Source: Aliiroseovarius sp. M344
Lineage (GTDB): Bacteria > Pseudomonadota > Alphaproteobacteria > Rhodobacterales > Rhodobacteraceae
Reading direction: 5' to 3'
NCBI RefSeq assembly: GCF_025140835.1
Contig: NZ_CP081153.1
Span: 2,108,001-2,172,000 of the forward strand
DNA: 64,000 bases
Under the pieces are notes generated by a model that did no database searches, was not told the origin of the DNA, and saw only the letters and a program-made list of their open reading frames with translations. Of this stretch, positions 36,398-45,307 are shown in pieces. A program made the position numbers and the translations under genes. Within the stretch, counting starts at the first letter, position 1; each line of letters opens with the position of its first letter.

Positions 36398-37027
36398 ATG
36401 GCTTGGAACCGCAATCAAATGGCCGCCCGCGCGGCGCAGGAACTGCAAGACGGCTGGTATGTAAACCTGGGCATCGGTATTCCGACACTGGTGTCGAACT
36501 ATATCCCCGAAGGTGTTCACGTCACGCTGCAATCGGAAAACGGAATGCTGGGCATGGGCCCTTTCCCGACCGAAGATGAAATCGACGCCGATTTGATCAA
36601 TGCGGGCAAGCAGACCATCACCGAATTGCCCCAGACCTCGTATTTCGACAGCTCGATGAGCTTTGGTATGATCCGTGGCGGCAAGATCGCCATGGCAATC
36701 CTTGGCGCGATGGAAGTCGCGGAAAACGGCGATCTGGCCAACTGGATGATCCCCGGCAAGCTGGTCAAAGGCATGGGCGGCGCGATGGACCTTGTGGCCG
36801 GTGTTGGCCGCGTGGTCGTCGTGATGGATCACACCAATAAGCATGGCGACTCGAAAGTCTTGAAGGACTGCACGTTGCCGCTGACCGGTAAGGCGGTCGT
36901 GGATCGGATCATCACCAATCTTGGTGTTCTGGACGTGGTTGATGGCGGCTTGAAAATCGTCGAATGCGCCGAAGGCGTGACCGAAGATGAACTGCGTGCC
37001 GCGACCGAGGCAAAGATCATTAACTGA
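36398..37027 (+). CDS. scoB: Succinyl-CoA:3-ketoacid CoA-transferase subunit B
   Basis: The beta subunit (209 residues) carrying the catalytic glutamate, Glu47 in [12 protein letters not shown], which forms the enzyme-CoA thioester. [11 protein letters not shown] and [19 protein letters not shown] are further family signatures. It follows scoA by three bases and ends 20 bases before a strong terminator, so the two subunits form a complete bicistronic unit. Confidence 0.96.
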   Translation: MAWNRNQMAARAAQELQDGWYVNLGIGIPTLVSNYIPEGVHVTLQSENGMLGMGPFPTEDEIDADLINAGKQTITELPQTSYFDSSMSFGMIRGGKIAMAILGAMEVAENGDLANWMIPGKLVKGMGGAMDLVAGVGRVVVVMDHTNKHGDSKVLKDCTLPLTGKAVVDRIITNLGVLDVVDGGLKIVECAEGVTEDELRAATEAKIIN

Positions 37028-37047
37028 TCTGGGACGACAAATGATCG

Positions 37048-37079
37048 AAAAGGCTCCGTTCGCGGGGCCTTTTCTTTTT
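37048..37079 (+). terminator. Rho-independent terminator after scoAB
   Basis: AAAAGGCTCCG and CGGGGCCTTTT form a stem (one mismatch) around TTCG-like loop bases, followed by CTTTTT. It ends the scoAB transcript before the convergent TIGR03032 gene. Confidence 0.8.
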
Positions 37080-37114
37080 AGCGCCTCGCCATCCCGGAAA
37101 TGCGCACCGCGGCG

Positions 37115-38260
37115 TCAGATATACAGTTTGGACGGCCGAAACATCGTGTTCAGATCATCGCTGTCGACGTCCAGAACGCGCGGCTTACGTATCGAGGGCA
37201 GGACACAAACATCATAGATTTCAGACGCGGCCCCGCCCAAAACGATCTGGTGTTCCACTTCATTGGTGTCCAGATTGACGACAGATATCGAGCATTCCGG
37301 CGCGATCCCCGCATCACTTAGCCGCTGATTCAGCGGGGTTTCGTCATTGCCTTCGAAAACACCATTCTGCCGGGGCCGGGATGCACCGACCAGCGCATAG
37401 TTCTTCCAAAATGCGATGCCGCGGGTGAAACCCGGAATGAAACAAATTTTGCGATACGTGCCGGTTGATCTGTCGACTTCTCCAAATTCGCCCAAACCGC
37501 TGTTGGCCACATAAAGCCGTCCTTTATGCAGTTGAGGCGAGTGAGGCATGTGCAGATTGTCACACAGGATATCGTTGGTCTGGACGTCGATCAGCAATCC
37601 ATTGCTGTCGCTCTTTGGAAAAGCCCGCCAGCCCGCGACTGTATCCGTTTTCGCAAAGCAAGTGACGTATTTCGGCGCGCCGTCTTCCAGTGCCAGACAG
37701 TTCAAATGGCAACGGTCACCGTAAGCGAAATCACTGATAAAAGGTGGTTTCCAGATCGGCTCGAAGCTCCACTTTTCGTGAAGCCTTCCGATGCAGTTAA
37801 ACTGGCAGGCTATGAAGTAAACACCGCTGTCACTGACCCGCAGGTCATGCAAGTTGACATACCCCGTGGTGGTCGCACCAATTGGCGCAAAAACTGCGTC
37901 ATTGCCTTGAGACATCTGGCCCTTGTCCAGAAAGTTCTCAAATCGCCAGATCTGCTTATGGCTTGCCATCCACAGCGTGCCTTTGTGCAGGCTCAACCCC
38001 ATAGAGCGTGGGAAATTGGCGTCCGACAGCATGAACTGGCCAGCCTCGTCTACGCCGATCATGAACAGTTTTCCGATGTGGTATGTATTGAACGCCAGAG
38101 AGATACGGTGCTGTGTCAGCCAGCCGCGAAAGCCTTCACTGGGTCGAAGTTGAACCCGGCCCTTCGCCATCTCGTTCTGTTTCGGAAACTCTAAGTCAAT
38201 TTTCGTGTTGTCATCTTCTTCGGCGTCGGTCACTTTCTGCTCCACTTCTAATCGGCGCAT
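37115..38260 (-). CDS. TIGR03032 family (DUF4915) beta-propeller-like protein
   Basis: A 381-residue protein of the TIGR03032 family, often found with secreted-repeat or surface-protein genes and with no proven activity. Visible features are repeated blade-like segments, HMPHSPQLHKGRLYVANSG and GEVDRSTGTYRKICFIPGF followed by TRGIAFWKNYALVGASRPR near residues 240-310, which are the family hallmark. No signal peptide is seen. The N-terminal 30 residues are acidic and may be dispensable; an ATG at 38167 is an alternative start. It is divergent from the HlyC-like gene with 72 bases between. Confidence 0.75.
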   Translation of the reverse strand: MRRLEVEQKVTDAEEDDNTKIDLEFPKQNEMAKGRVQLRPSEGFRGWLTQHRISLAFNTYHIGKLFMIGVDEAGQFMLSDANFPRSMGLSLHKGTLWMASHKQIWRFENFLDKGQMSQGNDAVFAPIGATTTGYVNLHDLRVSDSGVYFIACQFNCIGRLHEKWSFEPIWKPPFISDFAYGDRCHLNCLALEDGAPKYVTCFAKTDTVAGWRAFPKSDSNGLLIDVQTNDILCDNLHMPHSPQLHKGRLYVANSGLGEFGEVDRSTGTYRKICFIPGFTRGIAFWKNYALVGASRPRQNGVFEGNDETPLNQRLSDAGIAPECSISVVNLDTNEVEHQIVLGGAASEIYDVCVLPSIRKPRVLDVDSDDLNTMFRPSKLYI

Positions 38261-38332
38261 TGATCTTCTTATTCATTGCGCGCGGCGTCGAGGGGAAAAC
38301 CCTAACTAGGTTTTGAAGTCTGAGGTTGAACG

Positions 38333-38833
38333 ATGACAAAGAATGAAGACACAGGCGGTTTGATCGAGGTTTCGCCTCTTTACCCGAATGAGGATGTGTT
38401 GCGTGTCTTCGGTGAGCTCGCGTTTTTGACCTTCTATTCCGACCTATACGGAAACTGGTCGGCGCGCGCTATTGCAAAGGCGTTCGAGCCACCAATCTAT
38501 TTGAAACAATTCAATATATATCGCGCGGGCAACGTCCCCCGCGGCCTCGTTACATGGGCCAAACTGGATACGGCAGCCGAGAAAAAACATCTTTCCGGCA
38601 ACGGGCTTGATGATTTTGACGAGTGGCGGTCAGGGTCGCAGCTGTGGATTATGGACATCATGGCGCCGTGGGGGCATGGCGCTGAAATCATTGAAAACAT
38701 CAAAGCAACCATTCAGGAAGACAGCGTAAAAACGCTGCGCATCCACAAAGGTCAGAAAAAGATACTGGAGTGGCATCGCAAGCCGGGCAGTAATAAATGG
38801 AAAATGCGATCAACAGTGCTATCGCAAAGTTGA
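38333..38833 (+). CDS. HlyC-type toxin-activating lysine acyltransferase homologue
   Basis: A 166-residue protein that aligns without gaps to E. coli HlyC over its first hundred residues. HlyC attaches fatty acyl groups to lysines of RTX toxins. SDLYGNW here corresponds to SPLHRNW of HlyC; LVTWAKL to YCSWANL; WRSGSQLWIMDIMAPWG to WTSGDRKWFIDWIAPFG. The catalytic His23 of HlyC is Tyr39 here, while catalytic Asp92 is kept as Asp108. It may be inactive, use a changed mechanism, or act on another substrate. The next gene, a VCBS/Hint protein 157 bp downstream, is the obvious candidate target. Confidence 0.8.
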   Translation: MTKNEDTGGLIEVSPLYPNEDVLRVFGELAFLTFYSDLYGNWSARAIAKAFEPPIYLKQFNIYRAGNVPRGLVTWAKLDTAAEKKHLSGNGLDDFDEWRSGSQLWIMDIMAPWGHGAEIIENIKATIQEDSVKTLRIHKGQKKILEWHRKPGSNKWKMRSTVLSQS

Positions 38834-38990
38834 TGTTCTTATTGCCTTTTTCCCCTTGCCCGTTAACCGGCATTCCTAAAAAATTACATTTGCAGTATTG
38901 AATGGGTTAATGTTGCACGAAGTGTTGCGCGCTTTCTTTCGGCAGGCCAGTCGATAGAAGGTGTGTTTTAGGTAAGTCAAAGGAACTGTC

Positions 38991-40001
38991 ATGGTCAGTC
39001 TGTCAGGACCAACAACAGCCTCGATGACTGAAGGTTTCCGCGGGACAGGTAATTTTAGTACCAGCGGCAGTGTGACCAACACCGAGCCCGGAATTTATAG
39101 TTGGTTGGCGGGTGGCTATTCGATCCTTTCCGCGCCCTCCTTTGGCACCTTAACAATCACCCAAAATACAGCCAACGGTGAAGGCGGGTATACGTGGAGC
39201 TTCGTTGTCGACAGCGACGACCCGGCTTTGGATAGTCTCGATGCCGGCCAAAGCCTTGACGTCACTTTCAACATCCGTGTCTTTGACACATCCTTCGACG
39301 GCACCAACTCGACAGTTAATGGCACGGCGGTCGTCGACACCCATCAGGTGACGATCACGATCTTTGGCGAAACCGAGGTGTGCTTTGCCCGCGGCACCGA
39401 TATCCTGACCGAACACGGCCCGCGCCGGATCGAGACATTGCGCGTTGGTGATCTTGTCATGACGCGCGACAATGGTCTGCAACCCCTGCGCTGGATATCC
39501 GCCTCCAAAGTGTCGATTGACCGGCGGCGCGGCAATTCGCAAATCGAACCTATCGCGATCGCCCCGGACACATTTGCACCCGGTGTGCCTAGCAAAACAC
39601 TGCGCGTTTCACCCCAGCACCGGATACTTCTGGAAGGTCCTTTCATTGATCTTCTTCTGGCTCAGGAAAAAGCCCTTGCCAGCGCAAAAAGCCTTGTGAA
39701 TGGGCGCAATATCTATGAGTGCCGCGACGAGGTTGACGAGTTGGAGTACTGGCATCTGGTGCTGGATCAACACGAGATTATCTTCGCCAACAGCTGCCCC
39801 ACTGAGACGCTTCACCTTGGTGATGTGGCGTTGTCCACGTTGACCGACCCGCAGATTGCTGAGCTTGATGCCATCTTCCCCGGGCTGCTCACCAGACAGG
39901 GTGATCTGGCCTATGTCGAACTGCGCGGACATGAAGGTCAAGTTGTGTCGCAAAGCTTGGCGCGGGACGCTGCCCGCACGACAGATCGCGCGCTCAGATA
40001 G
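38991..40001 (+). CDS. Secreted-type VCBS/Hint domain protein
   Basis: A 336-residue protein. Residues about 1-128 are beta-rich and acidic and resemble a VCBS/cadherin-like repeat of RTX adhesins (YTWSFVVDSDDPALDSLDAG, LDVTFNIRVFD). Residues about 131-290 are a Hint (hedgehog/intein) domain, starting CFARGTDILTEHGPRRIETL with the nucleophile cysteine and containing LRVSPQHRILL. Such proteins are common in Rhodobacterales and probably self-process. No Sec signal is seen, so type I secretion is likely, but no transporter gene is in the window. AAAGGAAC gives a good ribosome site. Confidence 0.8.
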   Translation: MVSLSGPTTASMTEGFRGTGNFSTSGSVTNTEPGIYSWLAGGYSILSAPSFGTLTITQNTANGEGGYTWSFVVDSDDPALDSLDAGQSLDVTFNIRVFDTSFDGTNSTVNGTAVVDTHQVTITIFGETEVCFARGTDILTEHGPRRIETLRVGDLVMTRDNGLQPLRWISASKVSIDRRRGNSQIEPIAIAPDTFAPGVPSKTLRVSPQHRILLEGPFIDLLLAQEKALASAKSLVNGRNIYECRDEVDELEYWHLVLDQHEIIFANSCPTETLHLGDVALSTLTDPQIAELDAIFPGLLTRQGDLAYVELRGHEGQVVSQSLARDAARTTDRALR

Positions 40002-40102
40002 CACCGTCCGACCTGCGACTGGTCCGTGTTATGCGGGCGTCCGATCAAACTGCGCCCTGACAGACCTGTTGCTGACCCGACCGTAGCCGACTTGTCGGCA
40101 TC

Positions 40103-40148
40103 TAAAGCGTCTCGCCGTTTACCTGAGGTAGGGGAAAGGCGAGGCGCC
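40103..40148 (+). repeat. Dispersed palindromic element, diverged copy 3
   Basis: It begins TAAAGCGTCTCG and ends GAGGCGCC, the same end structure as the better copies but with base changes and a 26-base centre. It faces the opposite way to copy 2, which starts 21 bases further on. Confidence 0.4.
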
Positions 40149-40169
40149 GCGCAACATATGAACATTGTG

Positions 40170-40217
40170 GGCGTTTCCCGAATATCCTGTGAGTTTGGTT
40201 TTACGCGAAACGCTTTA
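40170..40217 (-). repeat. Dispersed palindromic element, copy 2
   Basis: On the minus strand it starts TAAAGCGTTTCG, runs through AAAACC and ACTCAC, and ends GAAACGCC. The length and internal order are the same as in copy 1 at 26014-26065, with a 28-base centre in both. Confidence 0.6.
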
Positions 40218-40281
40218 TTCCCCTCGCTTTTGCAACGAAGCTTTCATATTCTCGCCGCAATCCGCCGCCATAAGCCGGGCA

Positions 40282-41313
40282 ATGACAATGAGCAGCGTAA
40301 GCCCCATATCATCCACCGCAGGGAAACAATCTGCGCGTAACGCAAGCCCGAACCGGCGTTTGCGCGACACGCTGGTGTTGCTTGGATTGTTCGGTCTGGT
40401 ACTGGTCGGCCTGATCGGGTTGGCCGCAGCAACTGGCTGGGACGAAACACGGGCACAGCTCTCAAAACTGACTGGGATCCAGTTCATGGCACTGCTCGGG
40501 CTGAGCCTTGTGAATTACCTGTTTCGTGGTCTGAGATGGCATATCTTTGCCCGTAAACTTGGCCTCCCAACGGGACTTGTTCAGGACTTGCGCCACTTCC
40601 TTGGCGGTTTTGCCATGTCGGTGACACCGGGCCGGGTCGGCGAGCTTGTGCGGATGCGCTGGTTGAAACGCGAGACCGGTTGGGCGTTTGAGCGCACCGC
40701 GCCCTTGGTGCTGGTGGACCGGGCGTCTGATCTGTCGGCCATGGCTCTGATCCTTGGGTTGGCGTTGGCGTTTTCCGCCACCGGCATCGCGGGCGGACTG
40801 CCGGTTACCATCCTTGCGCTGATCGCCGCCTTTGCCGCCACACGGCCGCGCCTGTTGGGGTGGCTTGCCACGATGGGTCACCGCGTCACGGGGCGGTTTG
40901 CGCGCCTCTGGGCCAAAATCCGCCGCGCATCACTGTCGCTGTCTGCTTTTACATCGCCTACCCTGATGGCACTGGCCGCCCTGATCGGGGTCATCGGCTG
41001 GATCGCCGAAGGCTATGCCTTTCATCTTCTTCTGATGTGGATGGGGGCAGATATCGGCTTTGCCAAAGCCGTTGCTATTTTCGTTTTTTCAACACTCGCA
41101 GGTGGATTGACTGGCGCCCCCGGCGGCGTCGGCGGTGCCGAAGCTGCCATGATCGCCTTGTTGGCAATGGAGGGCGTGCCGTTGGAGGTCAGCCTGCCTG
41201 CCACCGCCATTATCCGCATAACAACCCTTTGGTTCGCTATCGGGCTGGGTCTTTTGATCTTCCCCGTTGCCGAACGCACATCTTTGAGAAGTACACATGG
41301 TTTGGAAAACTGA
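40282..41313 (+). CDS. UPF0104/AglD-type membrane protein, candidate lipid-sugar flippase
   Basis: A 343-residue polytopic protein of the lysylphosphatidylglycerol synthase transmembrane (UPF0104) family. About eight helices are visible. The family hallmarks NYLFRGLRWHIFARKLG, FLGGFAMSVTPGRVGELVR and TGAPGGVGGAEAAMIALL are present. There is no catalytic aminoacyl-transferase domain as in MprF. It overlaps the DprE1-like gene by 17 bases and stands at the head of that operon, so flipping of the lipid-linked sugar is a reasonable guess (in mycobacteria a GtrA-type protein sits in this position). ATG 40282 is chosen; an upstream in-frame start lies within repeat DNA. Confidence 0.78.
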   Translation: MTMSSVSPISSTAGKQSARNASPNRRLRDTLVLLGLFGLVLVGLIGLAAATGWDETRAQLSKLTGIQFMALLGLSLVNYLFRGLRWHIFARKLGLPTGLVQDLRHFLGGFAMSVTPGRVGELVRMRWLKRETGWAFERTAPLVLVDRASDLSAMALILGLALAFSATGIAGGLPVTILALIAAFAATRPRLLGWLATMGHRVTGRFARLWAKIRRASLSLSAFTSPTLMALAALIGVIGWIAEGYAFHLLLMWMGADIGFAKAVAIFVFSTLAGGLTGAPGGVGGAEAAMIALLAMEGVPLEVSLPATAIIRITTLWFAIGLGLLIFPVAERTSLRSTHGLEN

Positions 41314-42610
41314 CACTTACTCTGGCTGGGGCCGCGTCCTGACCGCCACTGCCGAACTGGCACGACCAGAGCGCGCGCGCAGCCTTATGGCTCTAGCGGC
41401 TGACAGCCCTGCGCCCGCAATTGGCAATTGCCGGTCCTATGGCGATGCGTCGCTGAATGACGGCGGGCGTGCCATCGACATGACGCGGATGAACCGCATC
41501 ATCGACTTTGACGCAGAAACAGGCATCGTTACGGTCGAACCCGGCATCACAATCGGCGAGTTGGCGAAGGTCTTTGCCCCGCGCGGCTGGTTGCCTGCTG
41601 TCCTGCCCGGCACCGGGTTTGCCACCGTGGGCGGTTGCATTGCACAGGACGTTCACGGCAAAAATCACCACAATGAAGGCAGCTTTGGCCAGCATGTCTT
41701 GTCTGTCACGCTGTTGAATGGCGACAAGCGCACCGTCGCCACGCCTGACCGCAACGCAGGTCTGTTCCGTGCCACGATGGGCGGCATCGGCCAGACCGGC
41801 ATCATTGCCGAGGCGAAGTTGCAGCTAAAGCCCTGCCCCGGCGACGTGATGATGGTCACAGAACGCCGCGCGGAAGACTGGGACGAACACCTTGCCTTGC
41901 TGGATGGCAGCCAAGCCACCTATTGCGTGGGCTGGATCGATACGACCGCCAAGGGTGCCGCTCTTGGCCGCGGCGTCATTGAAGAGGCCGAGCTGGCCGC
42001 CGGGCTGTTGCCCAAAGCCAAGCCGTCCAAAAAAATCCCGATCGATGCGCCCGGCTTCGCCCTGTCCAACCCTGTCGTGCGGATGTTCAACAACGCCTAT
42101 TATCGGCGGGTGCCAACCTCTGGCCGCTCGACCGTCAAACGGATTGATGACTTCTTCTTCCCCTTGGACAAAATCCACGACTGGAACCGGCTGTATGGCA
42201 AGCGTGGGTTCTACCAGTTTCAGAACGTCGTGCCGCTGGATCAGGCGGATGCCTTGAAAGCGATGCTGGAGCTGATCGCAGGCGCGGGCCTGTCCTCGCC
42301 TCTGGCTGTTTTGAAACGTATGGGACCGGGGCGCGCAGGGTATATGAGCTTCCCGATGGAGGGTTATACCCTTGCCGTCGACTTCCCGGCGCGCGACGCG
42401 GCTGTGGACCTGATCGCGATGCTTGAAGATATGACTGTGGACGCAGGCGGTCGACTGTATCTGGCCAAAGATGCGCTAGCGACCGGGCCCGCGATCAAGG
42501 CGATGTATCCCGAACATGTCGACTGGGTGAAACAGGTCAACAAGACCGACCCGGACGGCCTGCTGCAAACCGATATGGTGCGCCGCCTGAACCTTCGCGA
42601 GGCTGGGTAA
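41297..42610 (+). CDS. DprE1-like FAD oxidoreductase
   Basis: A 437-residue FAD-binding protein resembling decaprenylphosphoryl-beta-D-ribose 2-oxidase. DprE1 oxidises the 2'-hydroxyl of lipid-linked ribose as the first half of its epimerisation to arabinose. Seen: IGNCRSYGDASLNDGG, VEPGITIGELAKVF, LPAVLPGTGFATVGGCIAQDVHGKNHH (flavin-binding core near residue 105), FFFPLDKIHDWNRLYG and YTLAVDFPARD. The cysteine that makes the mycobacterial enzyme sensitive to benzothiazinones appears to be Ala (LAVDFP). The DprE2-like gene follows after five bases. Confidence 0.85.
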   Translation: MVWKTDTYSGWGRVLTATAELARPERARSLMALAADSPAPAIGNCRSYGDASLNDGGRAIDMTRMNRIIDFDAETGIVTVEPGITIGELAKVFAPRGWLPAVLPGTGFATVGGCIAQDVHGKNHHNEGSFGQHVLSVTLLNGDKRTVATPDRNAGLFRATMGGIGQTGIIAEAKLQLKPCPGDVMMVTERRAEDWDEHLALLDGSQATYCVGWIDTTAKGAALGRGVIEEAELAAGLLPKAKPSKKIPIDAPGFALSNPVVRMFNNAYYRRVPTSGRSTVKRIDDFFFPLDKIHDWNRLYGKRGFYQFQNVVPLDQADALKAMLELIAGAGLSSPLAVLKRMGPGRAGYMSFPMEGYTLAVDFPARDAAVDLIAMLEDMTVDAGGRLYLAKDALATGPAIKAMYPEHVDWVKQVNKTDPDGLLQTDMVRRLNLREAG

Positions 42611-42615
42611 GAGAT

Positions 42616-43365
42616 ATGACAAAGACCAAACAAAACCAGTGCTGGATCATTCTGGGCGCTACGTCCTCCATGGCGCGTGCGTTTGCGCAGGCTGTGGCTG
42701 ACCAAGGGGCCAGCGTTATTCTGGCGGGTCGCGATATGGAGGATCTGAAACGATCTGCCACCGATCTGTCAGCGCGTGGGGTCAATGCCGTTGCGGTAAA
42801 GTTCGACGCGCGCGACATTTCCACGTTCCGCCCCATCATTGACCGCGCAACGCGCGAAGAGGGTGTGATCAACGCTGCGGTCTTCGTGGGCTCAATGCCC
42901 TCGCAAGAGGGCATCGACGCAGACCCGTCGCTGATCGAAGGCGTCATAAAGGACAGCCACACTGGTCCGGCCACCTTCCTGACAATGCTCGCACCTGTGA
43001 TCGAAGCCCGAGGCGCTGGCACGGTGATCGGCGTGGGGTCTGTCGCTGGCGACCGTGGGCGGATTGGCAATTATGTCTATGGCTCGGCCAAAGCAGGGTT
43101 TGCCACCTATCTGTCTGGGCTTCGCAATCGCCTGACCAGGGCGGGCGGCCATGTGGTCACGGTGAAGCCTGGGTTCGTCGATACGGCAATGACTTGGGGG
43201 ATCGAGGGGATGTTCCTTGTCGCTTCTCCGCAGAAGGTCGCTGCTGACCTCCTGAAGGCTGTCGAAAAGCAGCGCAATGTGATCTACACGCCATTCTTCT
43301 GGCGCTATATCATGCTGATCATCCGACACATCCCCGAGTTTATCTTCAAGAAGATGTCAATCTGA
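42616..43365 (+). CDS. DprE2-like short-chain dehydrogenase/reductase
   Basis: A 249-residue SDR that would reduce the 2'-keto lipid-sugar made by the DprE1-like enzyme, completing the ribose to arabinose epimerisation. The NAD(P) loop is GATSSMARAFAQAVA, an altered TGxxxGxG typical of DprE2. The catalytic pair is YVYGSAK and the upstream serine is in GVGSVAGDRGR. The C-terminus is basic and hydrophobic (FWRYIMLIIRHIPEFIFKK), which suggests membrane association as in the DprE2 family. It is last in the plus-strand operon before a strong hairpin. Confidence 0.85.
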   Translation: MTKTKQNQCWIILGATSSMARAFAQAVADQGASVILAGRDMEDLKRSATDLSARGVNAVAVKFDARDISTFRPIIDRATREEGVINAAVFVGSMPSQEGIDADPSLIEGVIKDSHTGPATFLTMLAPVIEARGAGTVIGVGSVAGDRGRIGNYVYGSAKAGFATYLSGLRNRLTRAGGHVVTVKPGFVDTAMTWGIEGMFLVASPQKVAADLLKAVEKQRNVIYTPFFWRYIMLIIRHIPEFIFKKMSI

Positions 43366-43368
43366 TCG

Positions 43369-43400
43369 AGAGGGTCCCCCGCCCGCGCAGGGGACCCTCT
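43369..43400. terminator. Strong hairpin between convergent genes
   Basis: AGAGGGTCCCC and GGGGACCCTCT form a perfect eleven-base stem with a ten-base loop, four bases after the DprE2-like stop and 17 before the convergent small gene's stop. No T run follows on either strand, so it may act as a bidirectional transcript-end or mRNA-stabilising hairpin. Confidence 0.6.
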
Positions 43401-43416
43401 GTTCTGTCGTTTCAGC

Positions 43417-43686
43417 CTATTTGCCTGAAACCGACTGGCCCGGGGTTCCAGTCAGGGTCGAGCCGACATTTCCCCATCCGCCAGAACCGCCACCCGAGAC
43501 GAAGCTGGCCACGCCGCCCTTGCCTTCAAGGCCAAGTGCAGCCTTCAGGGGCGAGTTATTACCACCGCCGCCTTTTTTGAGCGCGGCCGCCATGGCTTTT
43601 GCTTCTGTAGGATTGTTTTTGCCGGCCAGTGCAGGCGACGCCATAAGGGCAAGGCCAGTTACGGCGCAAATGCAAATATGTTTCAT
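43417..43686 (-). CDS. Small secreted Gly/Ser-rich protein
   Basis: An 89-residue hypothetical with a clear Sec signal peptide (MKHICICAVTGLALMASPALAG), an Ala/Lys-rich stretch, and a Gly-rich C-terminal half (KKGGGGNNSPL, VSGGGSGGWGNVG). A TGGAGTG ribosome site precedes the start. No family is recognised. Size and composition fit a periplasmic or surface-associated low-complexity protein. It is on the same strand as the HAD-UbiA gene, which ends about 145 bp upstream of it. Confidence 0.65.
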   Translation of the reverse strand: MKHICICAVTGLALMASPALAGKNNPTEAKAMAAALKKGGGGNNSPLKAALGLEGKGGVASFVSGGGSGGWGNVGSTLTGTPGQSVSGK

Positions 43687-43831
43687 AGGTTCACTCCATT
43701 TTCTGTTGGTGGAGCGTTTACGTTTGGCCAGTGAGGCTGGATCAATCTTCGCTTAACTCACCCGATCTCTCAGCCTGACTGCATCGCCAATGGGATGCAT
43801 CAGATCGGGTGGCTGTTGGCCGCTCGTCGAT

Positions 43832-45307
43832 TCAATTTTGTATTGGCAGACCGACCCCAAACCATTCCTGCCACAGACCAGCCGCATAGAACATGATCGA
43901 GATGGTCATTAGCATCAAGCCAATGCCCCGCTTGTCCTTCATCGCAAAGACAATCGGGTCATAGTCCTGCTTGCCATGCCATCCAAGACGCACCATGCGG
44001 ATCATCCACCATGCCAAAGGCAGACCTGCGACCCACATCAACCATTGGGTTTTGTAAAGCGACAGGGCTTGTTCGGTGAAGGAATACAGGAAGAAGGCAA
44101 CCAGCGCCGCCGCGACGCCCAATGATGCCACGTTCAGCAGATCGGGGCGGTCCGGGCGTCCATAGCCTCGGCCCGGCAACCGCTCGTCCGAAGTGGCAAG
44201 GGTGAGCTCGGTCAGGCGCTTCACGCATCCGAGCGCAAGGAATACCGGGAAAATGAACACCAGCAAGTACCCAGAGACGTGAATGTCTGTTGCAGCAGCG
44301 CCCGCGACGACGCGTAAGGTATAAAGCGACGCCAGCACCGCGATATCCACCCAGCGCATGCGTTTCAGCTTGAGCGAATAGGCCAGCGACAGCGCCATAT
44401 AAAGACTGACCACGCCAAAGAAGGCCCAGCCAAGGTAAGCCGCCACCCCCAGCGCAATCGTCGCCAAGACGAAGAACGACACCATCCCGACATGTATCGG
44501 CACCGCGCCTGACGCAAAGGGACGTTTGCATTTTTTCACATGCAGACGATCTGCTTCGAGGTCCAGAAGGTCATTGACCAGATAGATGGACGACGCCGCG
44601 GCCGAGAAGCTGATCACCCCGAGGATCGCCAGCAAAAGCGTGTTCAGATCGAATGCGTGACCTGCAATCATCGGCACGAACAACAGCACGTTCTTGACCC
44701 ATTGGTGGGGCCGGAAGCTTTTCAGCACGTCTTTCATGCGCCAGCCGCCTTCGATCAAGGTGACAGGCTTGCCTTGCGCCTCCAATGCCTTAGCAGACCG
44801 TGAATCGCCCACAACCAAGGCAGCATCGGCATGGTCCCAGACAGCGCGGTCCACAGTCGCGTTGCCCGCATAGTGAAAACCGCCCTCGCCAAACGCAGCC
44901 ACCAAGGCGTCGGCTTTGGCGTCGCCTTTCAAATTGGTGTGCCCGTCCGAGGCAAAAATGCGGTCGGACAGGTCGTAGTCCGATGCCAGTTGCGCCACGA
45001 CACTCTGGTCCGAGGCGGAGGCCAGTATGACTTCGCGCCCCTCTGCTTGCGCCGCGCGGGCGACCTCCAAAACCTCTGGCGCGACGGGAAGCAAGTCAGT
45101 CCGCAGTGCCGCGATCTTGGCCAGTTCAGCTTTAAGCCGGGCGCGGTCGCGAAAATGCGCAAGGCTCGTTCTTATCGTTTGGATCGGATCTTTACCCAAC
45201 CCGCCCCAAAAACTTTCAAACAGCATATCCGTGCGTAAAAAAGTTCCGTCGACGTCTAAAACGAACGGTTTCTTGGTAAGATTGTCGGCCATCAAATCAC
45301 GATCCAT
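43832..45307 (-). CDS. HAD phosphatase-UbiA prenyltransferase fusion (DPPR synthase-like)
   Basis: A 491-residue two-domain protein. Residues about 1-190 are a HAD phosphatase (FVLDVDGTFLRTD; ILASASDQSV; VVGDSRSAKAL). Residues about 195-490 are a UbiA-type membrane prenyltransferase with NDLLDLEADR near residue 243 and the second motif YSLKLKRMRWVDIAVLASL. The pattern (KRPFASGAVP, LRVVAGAAA) matches decaprenyl-phosphate phosphoribosyltransferase, which joins PRPP to polyprenyl phosphate. The HAD domain could then remove the 5'-phosphate, making the DprE1 substrate. ATG 45292 is an alternative start. It follows the lytic transglycosylase gene. Confidence 0.85.
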   Translation of the reverse strand: MDRDLMADNLTKKPFVLDVDGTFLRTDMLFESFWGGLGKDPIQTIRTSLAHFRDRARLKAELAKIAALRTDLLPVAPEVLEVARAAQAEGREVILASASDQSVVAQLASDYDLSDRIFASDGHTNLKGDAKADALVAAFGEGGFHYAGNATVDRAVWDHADAALVVGDSRSAKALEAQGKPVTLIEGGWRMKDVLKSFRPHQWVKNVLLFVPMIAGHAFDLNTLLLAILGVISFSAAASSIYLVNDLLDLEADRLHVKKCKRPFASGAVPIHVGMVSFFVLATIALGVAAYLGWAFFGVVSLYMALSLAYSLKLKRMRWVDIAVLASLYTLRVVAGAAATDIHVSGYLLVFIFPVFLALGCVKRLTELTLATSDERLPGRGYGRPDRPDLLNVASLGVAAALVAFFLYSFTEQALSLYKTQWLMWVAGLPLAWWMIRMVRLGWHGKQDYDPIVFAMKDKRGIGLMLMTISIMFYAAGLWQEWFGVGLPIQN

